In this document: piece by piece, positions 48,790-59,388 of the stretch
Layout of the letters: the number at the start of each line of letters is the position of its first letter
How positions within the stretch are numbered: the stretch's first letter is position 1
From: Lumnitzera littorea
Taxonomy: Eukaryota > Streptophyta > Magnoliopsida > Myrtales > Combretaceae
Length of the DNA: 64,000 nt
Reading direction: 5' to 3'
Assembly: GCA_024138015.1 (NCBI GenBank)
Contig: JAMXBB010000004.1
Coordinates: 6,096,409 to 6,160,408 of the forward strand
Notes under the pieces: generated by a model
What the model saw: only the letters and a program-made list of their open reading frames with translations
The model's database searches: none
What the model was told of the DNA's origin: nothing
Translations under genes and position numbers: made by a program

Positions 48790-49090
48790 TTCTAATTTAA
48801 AACAAACAGCCATTCTCTCCCCACGCCAGCTCCACTTCCCCGCTTCGAAAACGTAATCCAACATTACGATCAGTCGCCTCTTTCGGCACCTGATTCTCGA
48901 CTACAGCACTTCTCCTCTCTGAAATCCTAATCCAACAATGACCCATCTTGCTTTCTCGACCCCAAATTCCCAACCGTTCACTGCGCAGAAGAAATCCTAA
49001 TCTCTAATTTCGTCGATAGAAAAACCCTAATCATAGCTTTTTCTCCTCTTACGCCTTTTGCCGACTCTCCATAAAAAGGTGATGACTTCA
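48790..49090 (+). other. GC-richer, C/T-rich leader-like stretch
   Basis: It contrasts with its surroundings in base content (CCCCACGCCAGCTCCACTTC-like) and holds several AAATCCTAAT/AAACCCTAA words, typical of plant 5' untranslated regions and promoters. It contains one short ATG frame (48938, about 20 codons). It may be the 5' end of the plus-strand coding trace that follows or part of an unrecognised element. Confidence 0.35.
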
Positions 49091-49349
49091 TTCTTTTTTT
49101 CCCCCCTTTTTGAATCCTGACATTATATTTTTAATTATCTTAAACGTTGCAATGTGCTTTGGATTTCCTCAAATTGTTGCAGCTATTGTGTATATGATCA
49201 TAATGTTTTCTTCATCATATTTATAACCAATGAACAATATTTACATTAAAAATGGATTTAGGAGCTTAGTATCTACGAAGGGTTCTTTCAAGGTGTTCCC
49301 TATTATTAATAATAACTGCTAAAGAACAGAGGAAAAGACAACTTTTAAC

Positions 49350-49880
49350 TATGTATGATGTGGGTTTGTACTGTAAAACGATGATCCCCTTGGAAGGGGT
49401 AAATGTAGCTTACATTGTAAAGATGGAAGACTTGGTTTTTGTAAAAAATTGTAATGGAATCTTCTTCTTAATGTCCCAACTTTTACATGGTGTGAATCAG
49501 CTCAAACTCTACAAGTGGTTGTAACTGGTATATGTTAATAGCTTATTTAGCATATATATATTTTCTTTAATCCCATCTTATATTTCACTTATCACACATC
49601 TAGGCATCGTGGTGTTAGCTGCATGATGACTAGCAGTAGACTTTTTGGACATAGTTAAATCCACATTGAAGTGAAATGCTAATGATAGTTCCAAACCATA
49701 GAATTGTTTGGCAAGCTTAAACCTGAATTGAACATGACAAACTAAAGGGAAAAGGAAAGAGTTGATGAGCTTAAGCATGACCTGAAGCAGATGAAAAGCA
49801 AAAGAACAAAGCTTCGGTGGATTATTCTTATATCTTAGCAATTTTTTGTCATAGTGATTGTAATTTGTGTTAGGGATATC
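49350..49880 (+). pseudogene. Degenerate small ORFs; possible GRF zinc-finger-type protein with a C-terminal TM helix
   Basis: A 58-codon plus-strand frame (about 49350-49527: MYDVGLYCKTMIPLEG ... HGVNQLKLYKWL) is followed at about 49764-49875 by DELKHDLKQMKSKRTKLRW and, after a stop, FFVIVIVICV. The second part looks like a short coiled coil plus a hydrophobic helix. The arrangement (a short Cys-containing start, coiled coil, C-terminal transmembrane helix) is like plant GRF-type zinc-finger proteins often found in repeat-rich regions. The zinc ligands themselves cannot be shown, so this is only a suggestion. Confidence 0.25.
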
Positions 49881-49899
49881 AACCATATAGATAGGGACT

Positions 49900-51157
49900 A
49901 TTTTATTTACTTTGGTAGAGTATGGGCGGTAATAGTTTGAATGCTTGAATAGATGTGGCATATTGTGGACGAGACACAAGAATGTATTATTCTAAAGATC
50001 CCAGTACTTATCTCAGGATCTAAAATGTTTTGACATCCATTTCAATCTGTAATTATTTATATTTGCTTTGCTGAGTAATTGTTAACTTGTATGTGCATTC
50101 TTTTTCTTAGATTTACTCCGTCTAAATATGACGAACATGGAAAGTTTCCGGTTTTTGGTTTGTATTTGCCACTAACCATAGAAAGGTTATTTAAGTGAAA
50201 GACTTGAGCTCGTGTCCACGTTGTTTCACATCATGAGCGAGTTACAATGTGATGAAAGCCTTTGAACTAAATAATGTTCTCTTTGGTCATTTTTTCCTTT
50301 TTCTCGGATTAGATGGAACATCGATCCTTCTAGGAGCCATGCGATAGATGGTTTCGAGGCATGGTGATTGTTAGTCCTTTGTAAAAACTACAGTTGAAGC
50401 TACTGTTTTGAAAACTTTCCTTATTTGTAGTGTTTCCATTGTCTAACTAAAGCTTATTTGTTGCTCATCAAATCTAATTAGTGAGCTTACAAGTTAGCTT
50501 CATTTGCCTCAATTTCGAAAACTTGAAAAAACCTAAATCTGATTCGAATGAGTAATTGCAGGAATTTTCTCGTGCATTGTAAGAGTTGATATCATTTGTC
50601 CATTTTAAAAGGACATGCCTTTCCAAAAGGGACTTGTTATTCTTCCCCAACAAATTTTAGGTGAAAAATACCTTTCCTCAAAACAAATTAAACGAATTGT
50701 GTTTCCACGAAGCTTGTTCCATAATACACCATATAATTATGCTGATAGCGTACTTCGACAAAAGTTGTATTTCCATAAACCAAATTAAATAAGTAAGATA
50801 ATAAGGCATCGGAGGACTAGTATTTCCCAATAAGATGTTATAGACCATGTTTTATTTATGCTAATCATGGCATGAAAACAAGGTAATCCCTTTACATGGT
50901 TAGAAGCATGGAAAGTCCTCATGTGGCAAAAGTTGACAAGAGTCAACAAGTAAGAGAATAAGGTTTGATTATCTTCACTTGAGAAGCAAATGCACATACC
51001 ATACACAGAATTGTAGCCCATTTTGCATGACAACTGCAAAACCCGCTACATTCAAACAAAGCAAGCCAAGCTCACTCTATAAGTACTTACCCAAGCAAGC
51101 ATTAACAAAGATCCATATCGCTAAGACCAAGATGAGCAAACTAGAACACCACCCAAA

Positions 51158-51189
<32 letters not shown>

Positions 51190-52362
51190 GAGAAGAAAGA
51201 GAGAGAGAGCAACGAACAATTTGGCCAATGAACAGTGACAATGCTCATATTCAATTAACAACTTATTAGTGTACTACAATTATATATTGAAGAGGCAACC
51301 TTTTGCTATAAAAATCAAGACATTCCTACAATATTAATGAACTGCTATAAGAAACATATCAACATCCACATATGCATAAGCAATAATCGGTCTACTCTTA
51401 ACAAACAAAACGTAATTACACCTTTAATGATAACATTGTGTCTTGAACCAAAATAGAGGCCATTAAAGTAGCTCAACATCCGTCATCCATGTTCATATTG
51501 GTTACCAAATTCAAAATGCAATGTCTAGTCATAAAAAGAACCATCTTGCTCTTTGTATTCAAAATGGCACCTTTAGCAACCTGTATTCATAAATAAATCT
51601 TCACATAGCAAAGCTTCAATGGAACCACAAATTTAAATGCTTTCACCCCATCCACGCGAGTTGATGCCCTACACAGCACAAATGGCCTTGGATATGGCCT
51701 CTACGTGTACAAAGTCTATTATACTGCCCTATACTTGAATCACCACTTGCATTACTTCTTCCCTTTCCAAAAATCACTCTAGTTAAACTTTTGTAAGTCG
51801 GCTGGGAAAACCATGTAAAAGTTGTATATTGTACGCGACCATACCCCACATAAAACAAAGTTTCAGTAAAAATTAATCTAATATACACCAACGTGTTATA
51901 TTGACTTTTCACTTCAACCACAATGGCTGTACTCCCAAATTGACTGAACTTTCCAACTCTTTCAAGCTTTCGTTTTACTAACATTCCTAAGATATCTTTA
52001 TATTTTCTATATATTTTACTATCAAAGGAAGGGAGAAAAGCGAATATTATAAATGATCAGTGCTATTGCAAATGAAAAGGATGAATAGCTAGCAAAGTTG
52101 TTATCTTTTCCACAAATTCATCAAAAGACTTAAGCCTTTAGGGTTTTGATATGCAAACTGGGGGTTTATTTCCCTATGATCTGGAGAAGAGCTACAAAAC
52201 AATTTGATTTAGGGTTTCAATCTTGGAGAGATCTAATTGTTTAGGGTAGGGAGGGGTAGTTCAAGTCATCATGGAAGGGCTAGAATTTTTAGTGGAAGAA
52301 TTGAGGCTTGGGGTTCTATCATGATTTCACCTACTTCTACATTCTATAAGGGTGAATCAGTA
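49900..52362. other. Unassigned region between two mobile elements
   Basis: No recognised domain. Minus-strand frames at 50785-51039 and 51643-51984 (113 codons) have no family motif and no splice context that I could support. Base composition is somewhat less AT-rich at 50100-50400. Confidence 0.4.
51159..51210 (+). repeat. (GA)n microsatellite
   Basis: About 13 GA units (51159-51184) followed by an imperfect purine stretch and another short GA run. It creates the Arg/Glu repeat in an overlapping open frame, which is not taken as a gene. Confidence 0.85.
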
Positions 52363-52449
52363 GAGTTTTATACTTCTATAATACATTTTGCAAAAAAATG
52401 TATGAAAATAGGACGTTCTAAATAAATTTTACAAAAATGGTATAATGAA
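52363..52449 (+). repeat. Left terminal inverted repeat of the MULE
   Basis: Pairs with 59300-59388 with roughly 80-85% identity over about 87 bp. Confidence 0.8.
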
Positions 52450-52521
52450 AACGTGTTGTGTGTACAAACCTAATGTTTTAATATGAAAGGCGTGCTCAAG
52501 GAATGCGTATTCTTTATGGAT

Positions 52522-52592
52522 ATTGAAGGCACATTCAAGAAATGCACCTTCAATGTCAAGAAAGAAGGTGTATTTCTTGAATGCACCTTCAA
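52522..52592. repeat. Subterminal palindrome, left side of the MULE
   Basis: ATTGAAGG(C/T)(A/G)CATTC-type arms (52522-52555 and about 52564-52592) in inverted orientation. Related GAAGGCG/CGCCTTC words recur at the right end near 59150-59260. Confidence 0.6.
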
Positions 52593-53139
52593 TTTTTTTT
52601 TTAAATTAGATTTAATTTATCTAATTAAATAATAAAAATTCTATTTAATCTTTATATAAACTATTATATAGATGTGTGTCCTGTAAGCACGCCTTCAATG
52701 TCACTATTACATGCATTCAATGTTCTTACTAGACACATTCAATTGACACTTCACACTCCCCCCTAATTAAGTACTTTCAATATATGAAGTTAGTTGTCTA
52801 TTCCGCTCGTAAGTTCAATTCACGCTTCACATTCCCTCTAGTTAAGTATACTATTTATGAAAACTATTAACGGAGCGGGTTGACTTAAATGATTCACTAA
52901 ACTACCAACTAAACTATCAACTAAACCTATTAAAAGTAGATATAGTATAAAGAAAGTATATATATATATACAGTAAACTATTAGTATTAAGGGAATAGCA
53001 ATATAATATGAAATATCATTTACAAAAACCATTTATACAATGAGTAATAAATGTCAATAATATATAATAATCAAACTAAGTAATATAAATATAGTTATTC
53101 ACAACTACTTCTTCCTAGATCTAATTAATTGTTTTCCGA

Positions 53140-55200
53140 AATGAGTTAATAATGATGGTCTGCGAGTGAATGATCCCTCTGATGGTTGAGGCTTAGATGA
53201 ATGTGGAGGAGTATCAGTGAAATCTATATGAGGAACTGGAGTAAGCGATGATGGTGGTAGTTGGGTGTTAACCTCTTTTATGTATAATGTTTGAGGCTAT
53301 CTTATACGACGTTTATAAGGAGCTGGTGGTATCGGTTGTGAATACATCCATACGTGAACATCTGGAGTGTCGAATGAGGTATGGTTGGAACTGGAGGCAT
53401 CAGCAGGTGGTACACTGTTACCAATCTCGCCCAAGTCAATGGAATGGAGAAATCCTGATACCATAGAATCGTCACTATGTCCCTAACCATATGCTTGTGT
53501 TAGTCGATGTCCTCTCATGTAAACTTTAAGACCTGCATATAGTCAAGGGGTAGATATAGGGGCTAGATCAGTTAACTAGTTGGGAAATAATATCAAACTA
53601 CTGTGCTCCTCGAGATGGTGAAGGCCACCATTGATGATATGATGAGCAGCATTGACTTCGACATCGTTTACTAACCTCGCCCAACGTAGAGTATCTACCT
53701 ATAGTTAATGAAACAGTTCATGTTATATTCATATACATTGCTTTGCAAAAAACCATAAAATAAATGAAAGAAAAGCTTACCAAGTATCCTATCATCACCC
53801 CATGATGGGTGATGTATCGGCATGTATGATCTCTATGTCAGTTATAGTAAGTTGGATTGACATTCTTTGGTCCTTGACTATGAACAACTCACATCGGGTG
53901 GTCTACCCAAGTCGATATATATCCTTAATGCGCGACTGATCAGTCTATGTCTGTCCTACCTCTAAGGTCAATATGATGTAACTCCTCACTCATATAAACA
54001 TTGACTAATATTGTTTAGAAGCCTCCAAACTATCGTATAACACGATCGGGAAAATAAAACTTAACAATATAGAAACATATCAGTGGAACCCTGGTCATCC
54101 AAATAACTCGACCAGCGCTGTAAAATGGTAGTCGAAGATCAATAAGATCAGCTAGGTACAGCTCCTACATGACTTACAATGCATTTGCAAAGAAAGTACA
54201 TTAACAATCCATAAATTTTTAATAAAGATCAACAACGGAAACAAAATTCAAAATGTACATACCTATTAACTCGTCTGCAAATCAAATGCAGTCTGGTACG
54301 TATCCACAACATACATAGCATAGTGTATAGTGTCTCGTGATATAACCTACCTACCAACTAGTGATAAGCCCTCCTATATGGTAAAGCCAAACTTGGTCTA
54401 TGGTACAATGTAGGAGAAATGATCTCATGCCCATATCTACAATAATATGGCGGCGCCTCCAATCTCCTATGCTCCCAATCGTGCAGCCCTACATAGTTGA
54501 TGATACAGCTAAGCCAAACAAGCTGATCCTCAACTAAACATTGCGATATGTGGGAAATACTTCAACATAGGTAAGAACATCATATGAACAAGAGACGAAG
54601 ATTTATTCGCAAATTAAAAACCACCAAATAACTACAAAATGTATGCACCGGTGTATTGACGAATGGTCTTCTCATTTGCATCTACAAGAAGTACATTAAA
54701 TCTGTCTCTTAACCAAGCCAAACTAATACACCCCCATCTATTAGTATTGTCAGTGGGATAGTCTCCTAGCAATCCCATAGCTACTTGAGACTAGACTAAT
54801 TGCATAGGCCCAGTCACTATAACCCCATTTACATGAAGACCAAACAATACATCTAGTCTTGAAGTGTGATTGTTATCTCTCCGTGAGCCATATGGAAAGT
54901 GTAGGTCTCAAGTCTTTACCTTTCAACTAACACCATGATGAGGTGATGATCGATTCGGATGAATGGTAGCCCTACGACCCTTAGGAAACCAACATCGACA
55001 AGGTAGGTGATGAAGCAATCATCCAATAGTATCTATGATGTGTCCTTCTACAACCTCGACTCCACTAAATGAATTGTAATGTGCTCACTTCCCTATAATA
55101 TTAGATTCATTTTCATCACAACTGTAGGAAATTATTGAACTGTAAAATTTAACAGATGAATTAACGTCAAGCCATACCCAAAAATCTCATATGTCCTATG
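53140..55200 (-). pseudogene. Plant mobile domain (PMD, MAIN-like) coding region of the MULE, broken
   Basis: Minus-strand sequence around 54735-54640 reads TDNTNRWGCISLAWLRDRF followed by NVLLVDANEKTIRQYTGAYI. This is the diagnostic core of the plant mobile domain (aminotransferase-like PMD of MAIN/MAIL1 and of Gypsy and MULE elements: W-x-x-L...F/L-x-x-L-x...R-x-Y-x-x-Y-x-L). Flanking pieces in other frames include DVLFGLHVNGVIVTG (about 54840), WRRRHIIVDMGMRSF (about 54450) and a histidine/proline-rich tail (53500-53150). Frameshifts and stops are numerous. Whether it was a separate gene or fused to the transposase cannot be told. PMD proteins act in transposon silencing and development in Arabidopsis; the role in elements is unknown. 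Confidence 0.75.
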
Positions 55201-55260
55201 GTCGATGTCATTCCTGTCCATCCAGTACCAATGGATCACTCAGTCCTGGATTCATTTAAC

Positions 55261-57483
55261 CTACAAAACAATAAAAAAAAAAATATGTTGTATCATTAAC
55301 TTATGGAAGCATAACATGATATGATATATAATATAATGTAAGAAAATAATACATGTATATCTATCTATACTGTTTCTATTCAGCTGAGGACACCTCCTCT
55401 TATTGTATCCTTTCATTCTATACACGCTACACCTGCTCTTATTGGTAAACTCTTTAAAGTCCATCTCCATATGGTATCTCTTCTTTCTTGGTTTACCCAA
55501 ACCACGTTTCAGGTTCTCGTTAGGTATAAGGAATGAGTAATTAAGATGGGCCCAATTCAACTTATTACCTATTAGCATAAAGTGTTTAATGTAGACATTT
55601 AACTAATGGGATCACGTATACCATACGCTAATGTATCGACTGGTAGTAACTCGAATAGAATTAAGTACCCTTGTCGCATGTGAGCATAGGATTCTATAGA
55701 TTTGCCATTTCTTATATAAACATGTCATTCTATTCATATCTACAATATGTGTTCGGCCGCTTCGTTTCATTACTTCATTTGGTTTACGCCTCCAACCCGT
55801 CTTCACCTCCCATATCCCATTTTCACAGCTATATTACTTGATGGAATGAGTTAGAGCTCGCTTGTCCTACGTTTTTAGCTTCTTTGCAGCATACTTCGTA
55901 TTCATGTGCCTCGCGTCCATTCCCTTCTTTGCTTATTCGACCCTTCTTTCTCAATAATCGATACAGTGGTAGAAAATTTTCTTCACAAGTGAAATAAGGG
56001 CCAATCCTTTACAACATTTCAAAACAACATTGTAGCTCTCAAAGATGTTCGATGTCATATATTTAAACCGATAAAAATTGTCATGGGACAACATTTGTTT
56101 TCTCTTATCAAATGATGAAAACTATAATGGTGCATTCTCCTTTACGTGCAACATTTGCTTCATTAAATACTTAAATTTTCTAGGTTGTGCATGCACAACA
56201 GCAACAGTAGCCACTTTCTTGTACAATTGGTTCTTATGTGCCGTGTTAAAATTGCTGGCGATATACCATATGCACCATCTCCAAACTGCAAATGTTTCCT
56301 TTCACCCAACTTCTTCTTTGTCGAACGCATTCTCAATACTTGAGTAATTGTCCGTAATTAGGTAAATTGTCTCCTCTCGACCACTGATAACAAATTGCTT
56401 CAATCTTTTGAGAAACCAACCTCATGTCTCCATGGACTCCTTGTCAACAAGCGCAAACATTAACGGGATAATATAATTATTTCCATCCATAGAACATAGA
56501 ACAAGCAATCAACAGCACATGACTATACTTCCCATACAGAAATACAAACTACTGGTCGACAATACTTGAATGCATGTATGCACAAACCAAATGTTTAGAA
56601 GACTCACTTCCTTATTGAAACACCAGGCTCAAAGGATCCCCTCCATCCCCAAATCACCTTAGTTCCAGGATTTAAAATCTTGATTGCGTTCAACAAAATA
56701 GGAAGCTCGTTATATACTTTCTTTCAATTGCCATATATTATCTCCATAGCCATTTTCTTCACATCCCAAACTCTCTTTCTTGTCACATTATAGCTAAATA
56801 TGTTTAAAATGTTTGCTTATAAGTCTGCAATCTTTATATTAGGATTCTTTTTAACATTATTGATGAAATAATTGGCCATAAGTTTACTGTCGATCTGTCT
56901 GTGATCCTGCATCACATTGGGGTTGACACATGTGTATAGACTCTCAAGAATTGTTATGATGAATAGCCTTATTAAACTTTTATATAATACCCATAACCTC
57001 CACTTGCATCCACTGTCGTTCTCTTTATATTAAACGGCCCATAAGTGCAGTTTTGATTTATCAATGTAGTAGTCACAATGGTTATTGATGTGATAGTATC
57101 AATAAGCTCATCTTTCGTACTGAAGTGTTGTCCGACAAATAAATCTACATCATCAACCTGGTTACTACTCTCAACCTCCATGTCCTCTTCGAATTCTACA
57201 TGACCATTACCACCATCAATGTTAATATATGGAATTGAATCTTTAACTTGGGAAGTTAGCATCCTGGTCTAATTATATTAATGTGATATCTTTTGATAGT
57301 ATCAATAAGCTTATCTTTCGTATTGAAGCGTTGTCCAATAAATAAATCCACACCGCCAACCTGGTTACTACTCTTTGCCTCCATGTCGTCTTTGAATTCC
57401 ACATGACCATTGTCACCACCAATGTTCATATATGGAATTAAATCTCTAACTTGGGATGTCAACATCCCAGTCTAATTATATTA
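55261..57483 (-). pseudogene. MuDR/MULE transposase, degenerate
   Basis: Minus strand, N to C: 57465-57256 and 57262-56972, two related copies of the MuDR N-terminal region (VDLFVGQHFSTKDELIDTI-like), then the transposase: VYNELPILLNAIKILNPGTK (about 56720-56660), LYGKYSHVLLIACSM (about 56540-56490), DGNNYIIPLMFALVDKESME (about 56480-56425) and IYLITDNYSSIENAF (about 56370-56325), which carries the second catalytic Asp. The SWIM zinc finger lies at 55806-55612 (CLYKKWQIYRILCSHA; one Cys is Tyr) and a zinc knuckle at 55578-55261 (CSVYRMKGYNKRRCP; one Cys is Tyr). Trp codons are stops in several places (YGN-stop-KK, MET-stop-GW), as expected from G-to-A decay. The transposase would have cut and moved the element; it is inactive here. 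Confidence 0.88.
57092..57483 (-). repeat. 203-bp tandem duplication in the MuDR N-terminal coding region
   Basis: GATAGTATCAATAAGCT starts at 57092 and again at 57295, and the units end at TCTAATTATATTA near 57280 and 57483. The copies differ at roughly one base in eight. 203 is not a multiple of three, so the duplication breaks the frame. Confidence 0.85.
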
Positions 57484-58254
57484 GGGGGCCATTCCAATCC
57501 CCTAGCTACCAGTAAACTGAAGTACGGATGGAATGCTACTTGATATATATTCTGATGTAGCCGTATAATCTATAGTGTTTTCAACTTCTACAATTTCTTT
57601 ATTTACTTCATATTCAACCCCCACATATTCCCTTTTAACCTTAGTTCCAAGTCCCGTTAGAATTAGATCTTCATCACAGTCGTAGCTCGGGTCATCCTAT
57701 AAGATTGACCTTATTTCTATATTAATTGCCTCTTCATTCACACCACCCTCATCAAAAGTGGGGCCTTCCACCAGATAAGTTTCTGGCTGGTCATACATAG
57801 GGCTATCTTCTTTGGTTTGCTGTACATGAAGTTGAGGAAAACTAAAAGACCTAACCCATCATAAAGTTCTATCAACAATACTCATGCTAGACTAACCGAA
57901 AGCCCTAACATATATCTCTCGTATCCGGTTTTCTCCGAACATGTCAACCATTTCTATGAAGTTTTCTATATCATCATCATCCGTAATGACCATCAAAATA
58001 TACAAAACACCTCTCTCATAATAAGAAGGGTGTCGATGAACAAGCTCAACCCCACAAGGATCCGTTAGAGGAAATTACTGAAGTTGGAATCCTTCCTCAT
58101 CTTCAACTTTTTCACTAGATCCCTATTATATTGTGAACCGTTACTTCCATTTACTATATTCCTACCCACATATATAATTATTTTCACGTAATAAGCCATT
58201 GACAACTTGTTGATTCATAAATTACAAAATCAGGAAAGCCCATACGATTTTGCG
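57484..58254 (-). other. 5' region of the MULE, upstream of the transposase
   Basis: Minus-strand pieces such as EFPLTDPCGVELVHRHPSYY (about 58075-58010) and acidic stretches (57600-57800) are the usual N-terminal extension of this MULE type, with stops. Not resolved into exons. Confidence 0.45.
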
Positions 58255-58710
58255 CAATTTGTAACACCTATACAATCTCACTTCTTGGTAGAGCGTCATA
58301 ACTTCATACTATAACTGTAAGTACCCATACGACTTCATTTTTCGGTGAGGCATCTTATCGCACTCATACAATTTCATTTCTCAATGGGACATCTTATCAT
58401 ACACTATAATTGTAAACACTCACATTACTTTATTTCTCCGTAGGGCGTCTCATTGTACGTACACAATTTCATTTTTCAATGGGCATCTTATTATACACTA
58501 TAACTTTAAACATCCACACGACTTCATTTCTCGATAGAGCATTTTATCACACCTATACAATTTCATTTCTTAGTAAGGTATCTTATCACACATTATAACT
58601 TTAAGTACCCACACGACTATACTTTTCGGTAGGGCATCACATTATACCCACATAATTTCACTTCTCGTTAGGGCTTCTCATCATATACTACGATTGTAAA
58701 TGCATATGTG
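58255..58710. repeat. Minisatellite, ~9 units of ~50-60 bp, MULE 5' side
   Basis: Recurring CACACGACTTCATTTCTCGGTAGGGCATC-like units at about 58268, 58327, 58377, 58432, 58483, 58535, 58588, 58634 and 58684, roughly 50 and 60 bp apart in alternation, which gives a ~110-bp higher-order unit. Every second unit reads ACAATTTCA instead of CGACTTCA. Units differ by many point changes. Confidence 0.8.
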
Positions 58711-59190
58711 CTTCACTAATATATTGATAAAATCATATACAATTTACAGGTCCTATATATATTTTTTGATGTAACTACCACAACTTATATAACCATATAT
58801 TATCATATGAATAATAAACAAAATGCAACATGTATATTACAAAAATATAAGCACTTAAAAAATTATCATCTAACTATATTTTACATAGATAATATAAATA
58901 TTACTATACTAATAATGTAATTTGTATTTAAAAACATTATTGTGAAATGAGGATGGTCGAGGGTTATTTACAAATGAGTTAAGGAAAATAAGGTAACATT
59001 GTTACTTGAAGAGAGAAAATAGGATCACACTATCGCTTAAAGAGAGAAAATTAGAGGTTTTAAGAATTTTACGTAATTGGAAAAAGTAAAAACGAGAGAA
59101 AAATAAGGAAAGCGAGCTATTTATAGGAAAAATGAAGATGCATGCTAGAAGGACGCCTTCCTCAAGACAAAAAAAGTATACTTCTAGCAT

Positions 59191-59215
59191 GCGCCTTCCT
59201 TATCAAGGAAGGCGC
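59191..59215. repeat. Perfect hairpin near the right MULE end
   Basis: GCGCCTTCCTT (59191-59201), loop ATC, AAGGAAGGCGC (59205-59215). It lies about 85 bp inside the right TIR and shares GAAGGCG words with the left subterminal region. Confidence 0.8.
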
Positions 59216-59299
59216 GCTTTTGAAATGCTTCTTTGTTGTAATTATGAAGGCACGCATACAAAGCGTACTTTCATTATAGAAAAAGTATGAATAGTAACC

Positions 59300-59388
59300 T
59301 TCATTATATCATTTTTGTAAAATTTATTCAAAACACCTAATTTTTGGTACATTTTTTCACGAAATGTACTATAGAAATACAAAACTTT
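59300..59388 (-). repeat. Right terminal inverted repeat of the MULE
   Basis: Partner of 52363-52449. It ends ATACAAAACTTT at 59388. Confidence 0.8.

Larger units (their letters stand above)
52363..59388 (-). mobile_element. Mutator-like element (MULE), ~7.0 kb, with MuDR transposase and plant mobile domain
   Basis: Terminal inverted repeats of about 87 bp: left 52363-52449 (GAGTTTTATACTTCTATA ... AAATTTTACAAAAATGG) and right 59300-59388, whose reverse complement reads AAAGTTTTGTATTTCTATAG ... AAATTTTACAAAAATGATAT. Inside, on the minus strand, lie MuDR N-terminal sequence, a MULE transposase, a SWIM zinc finger, a zinc knuckle and then a plant mobile domain. The exact outer ends and the 9-bp target duplication expected for MULEs could not be found. 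Coding parts carry many stops and frameshifts. Confidence 0.85.

Noticed and set aside
50979..51269. 96-codon plus-strand frame with a charged repeat
   Set aside because: The Arg/Glu repeat is the (GA)n microsatellite; no other sign of coding.
51643..51984. 113-codon minus-strand frame
   Set aside because: Long for random AT-rich DNA but no recognisable motif; kept only as unassigned.
58255..58710. Repeat array as a CRISPR
   Set aside because: Units are degenerate, contiguous and alternate in type, with no unique equal-length spacers; the context is a plant transposon.
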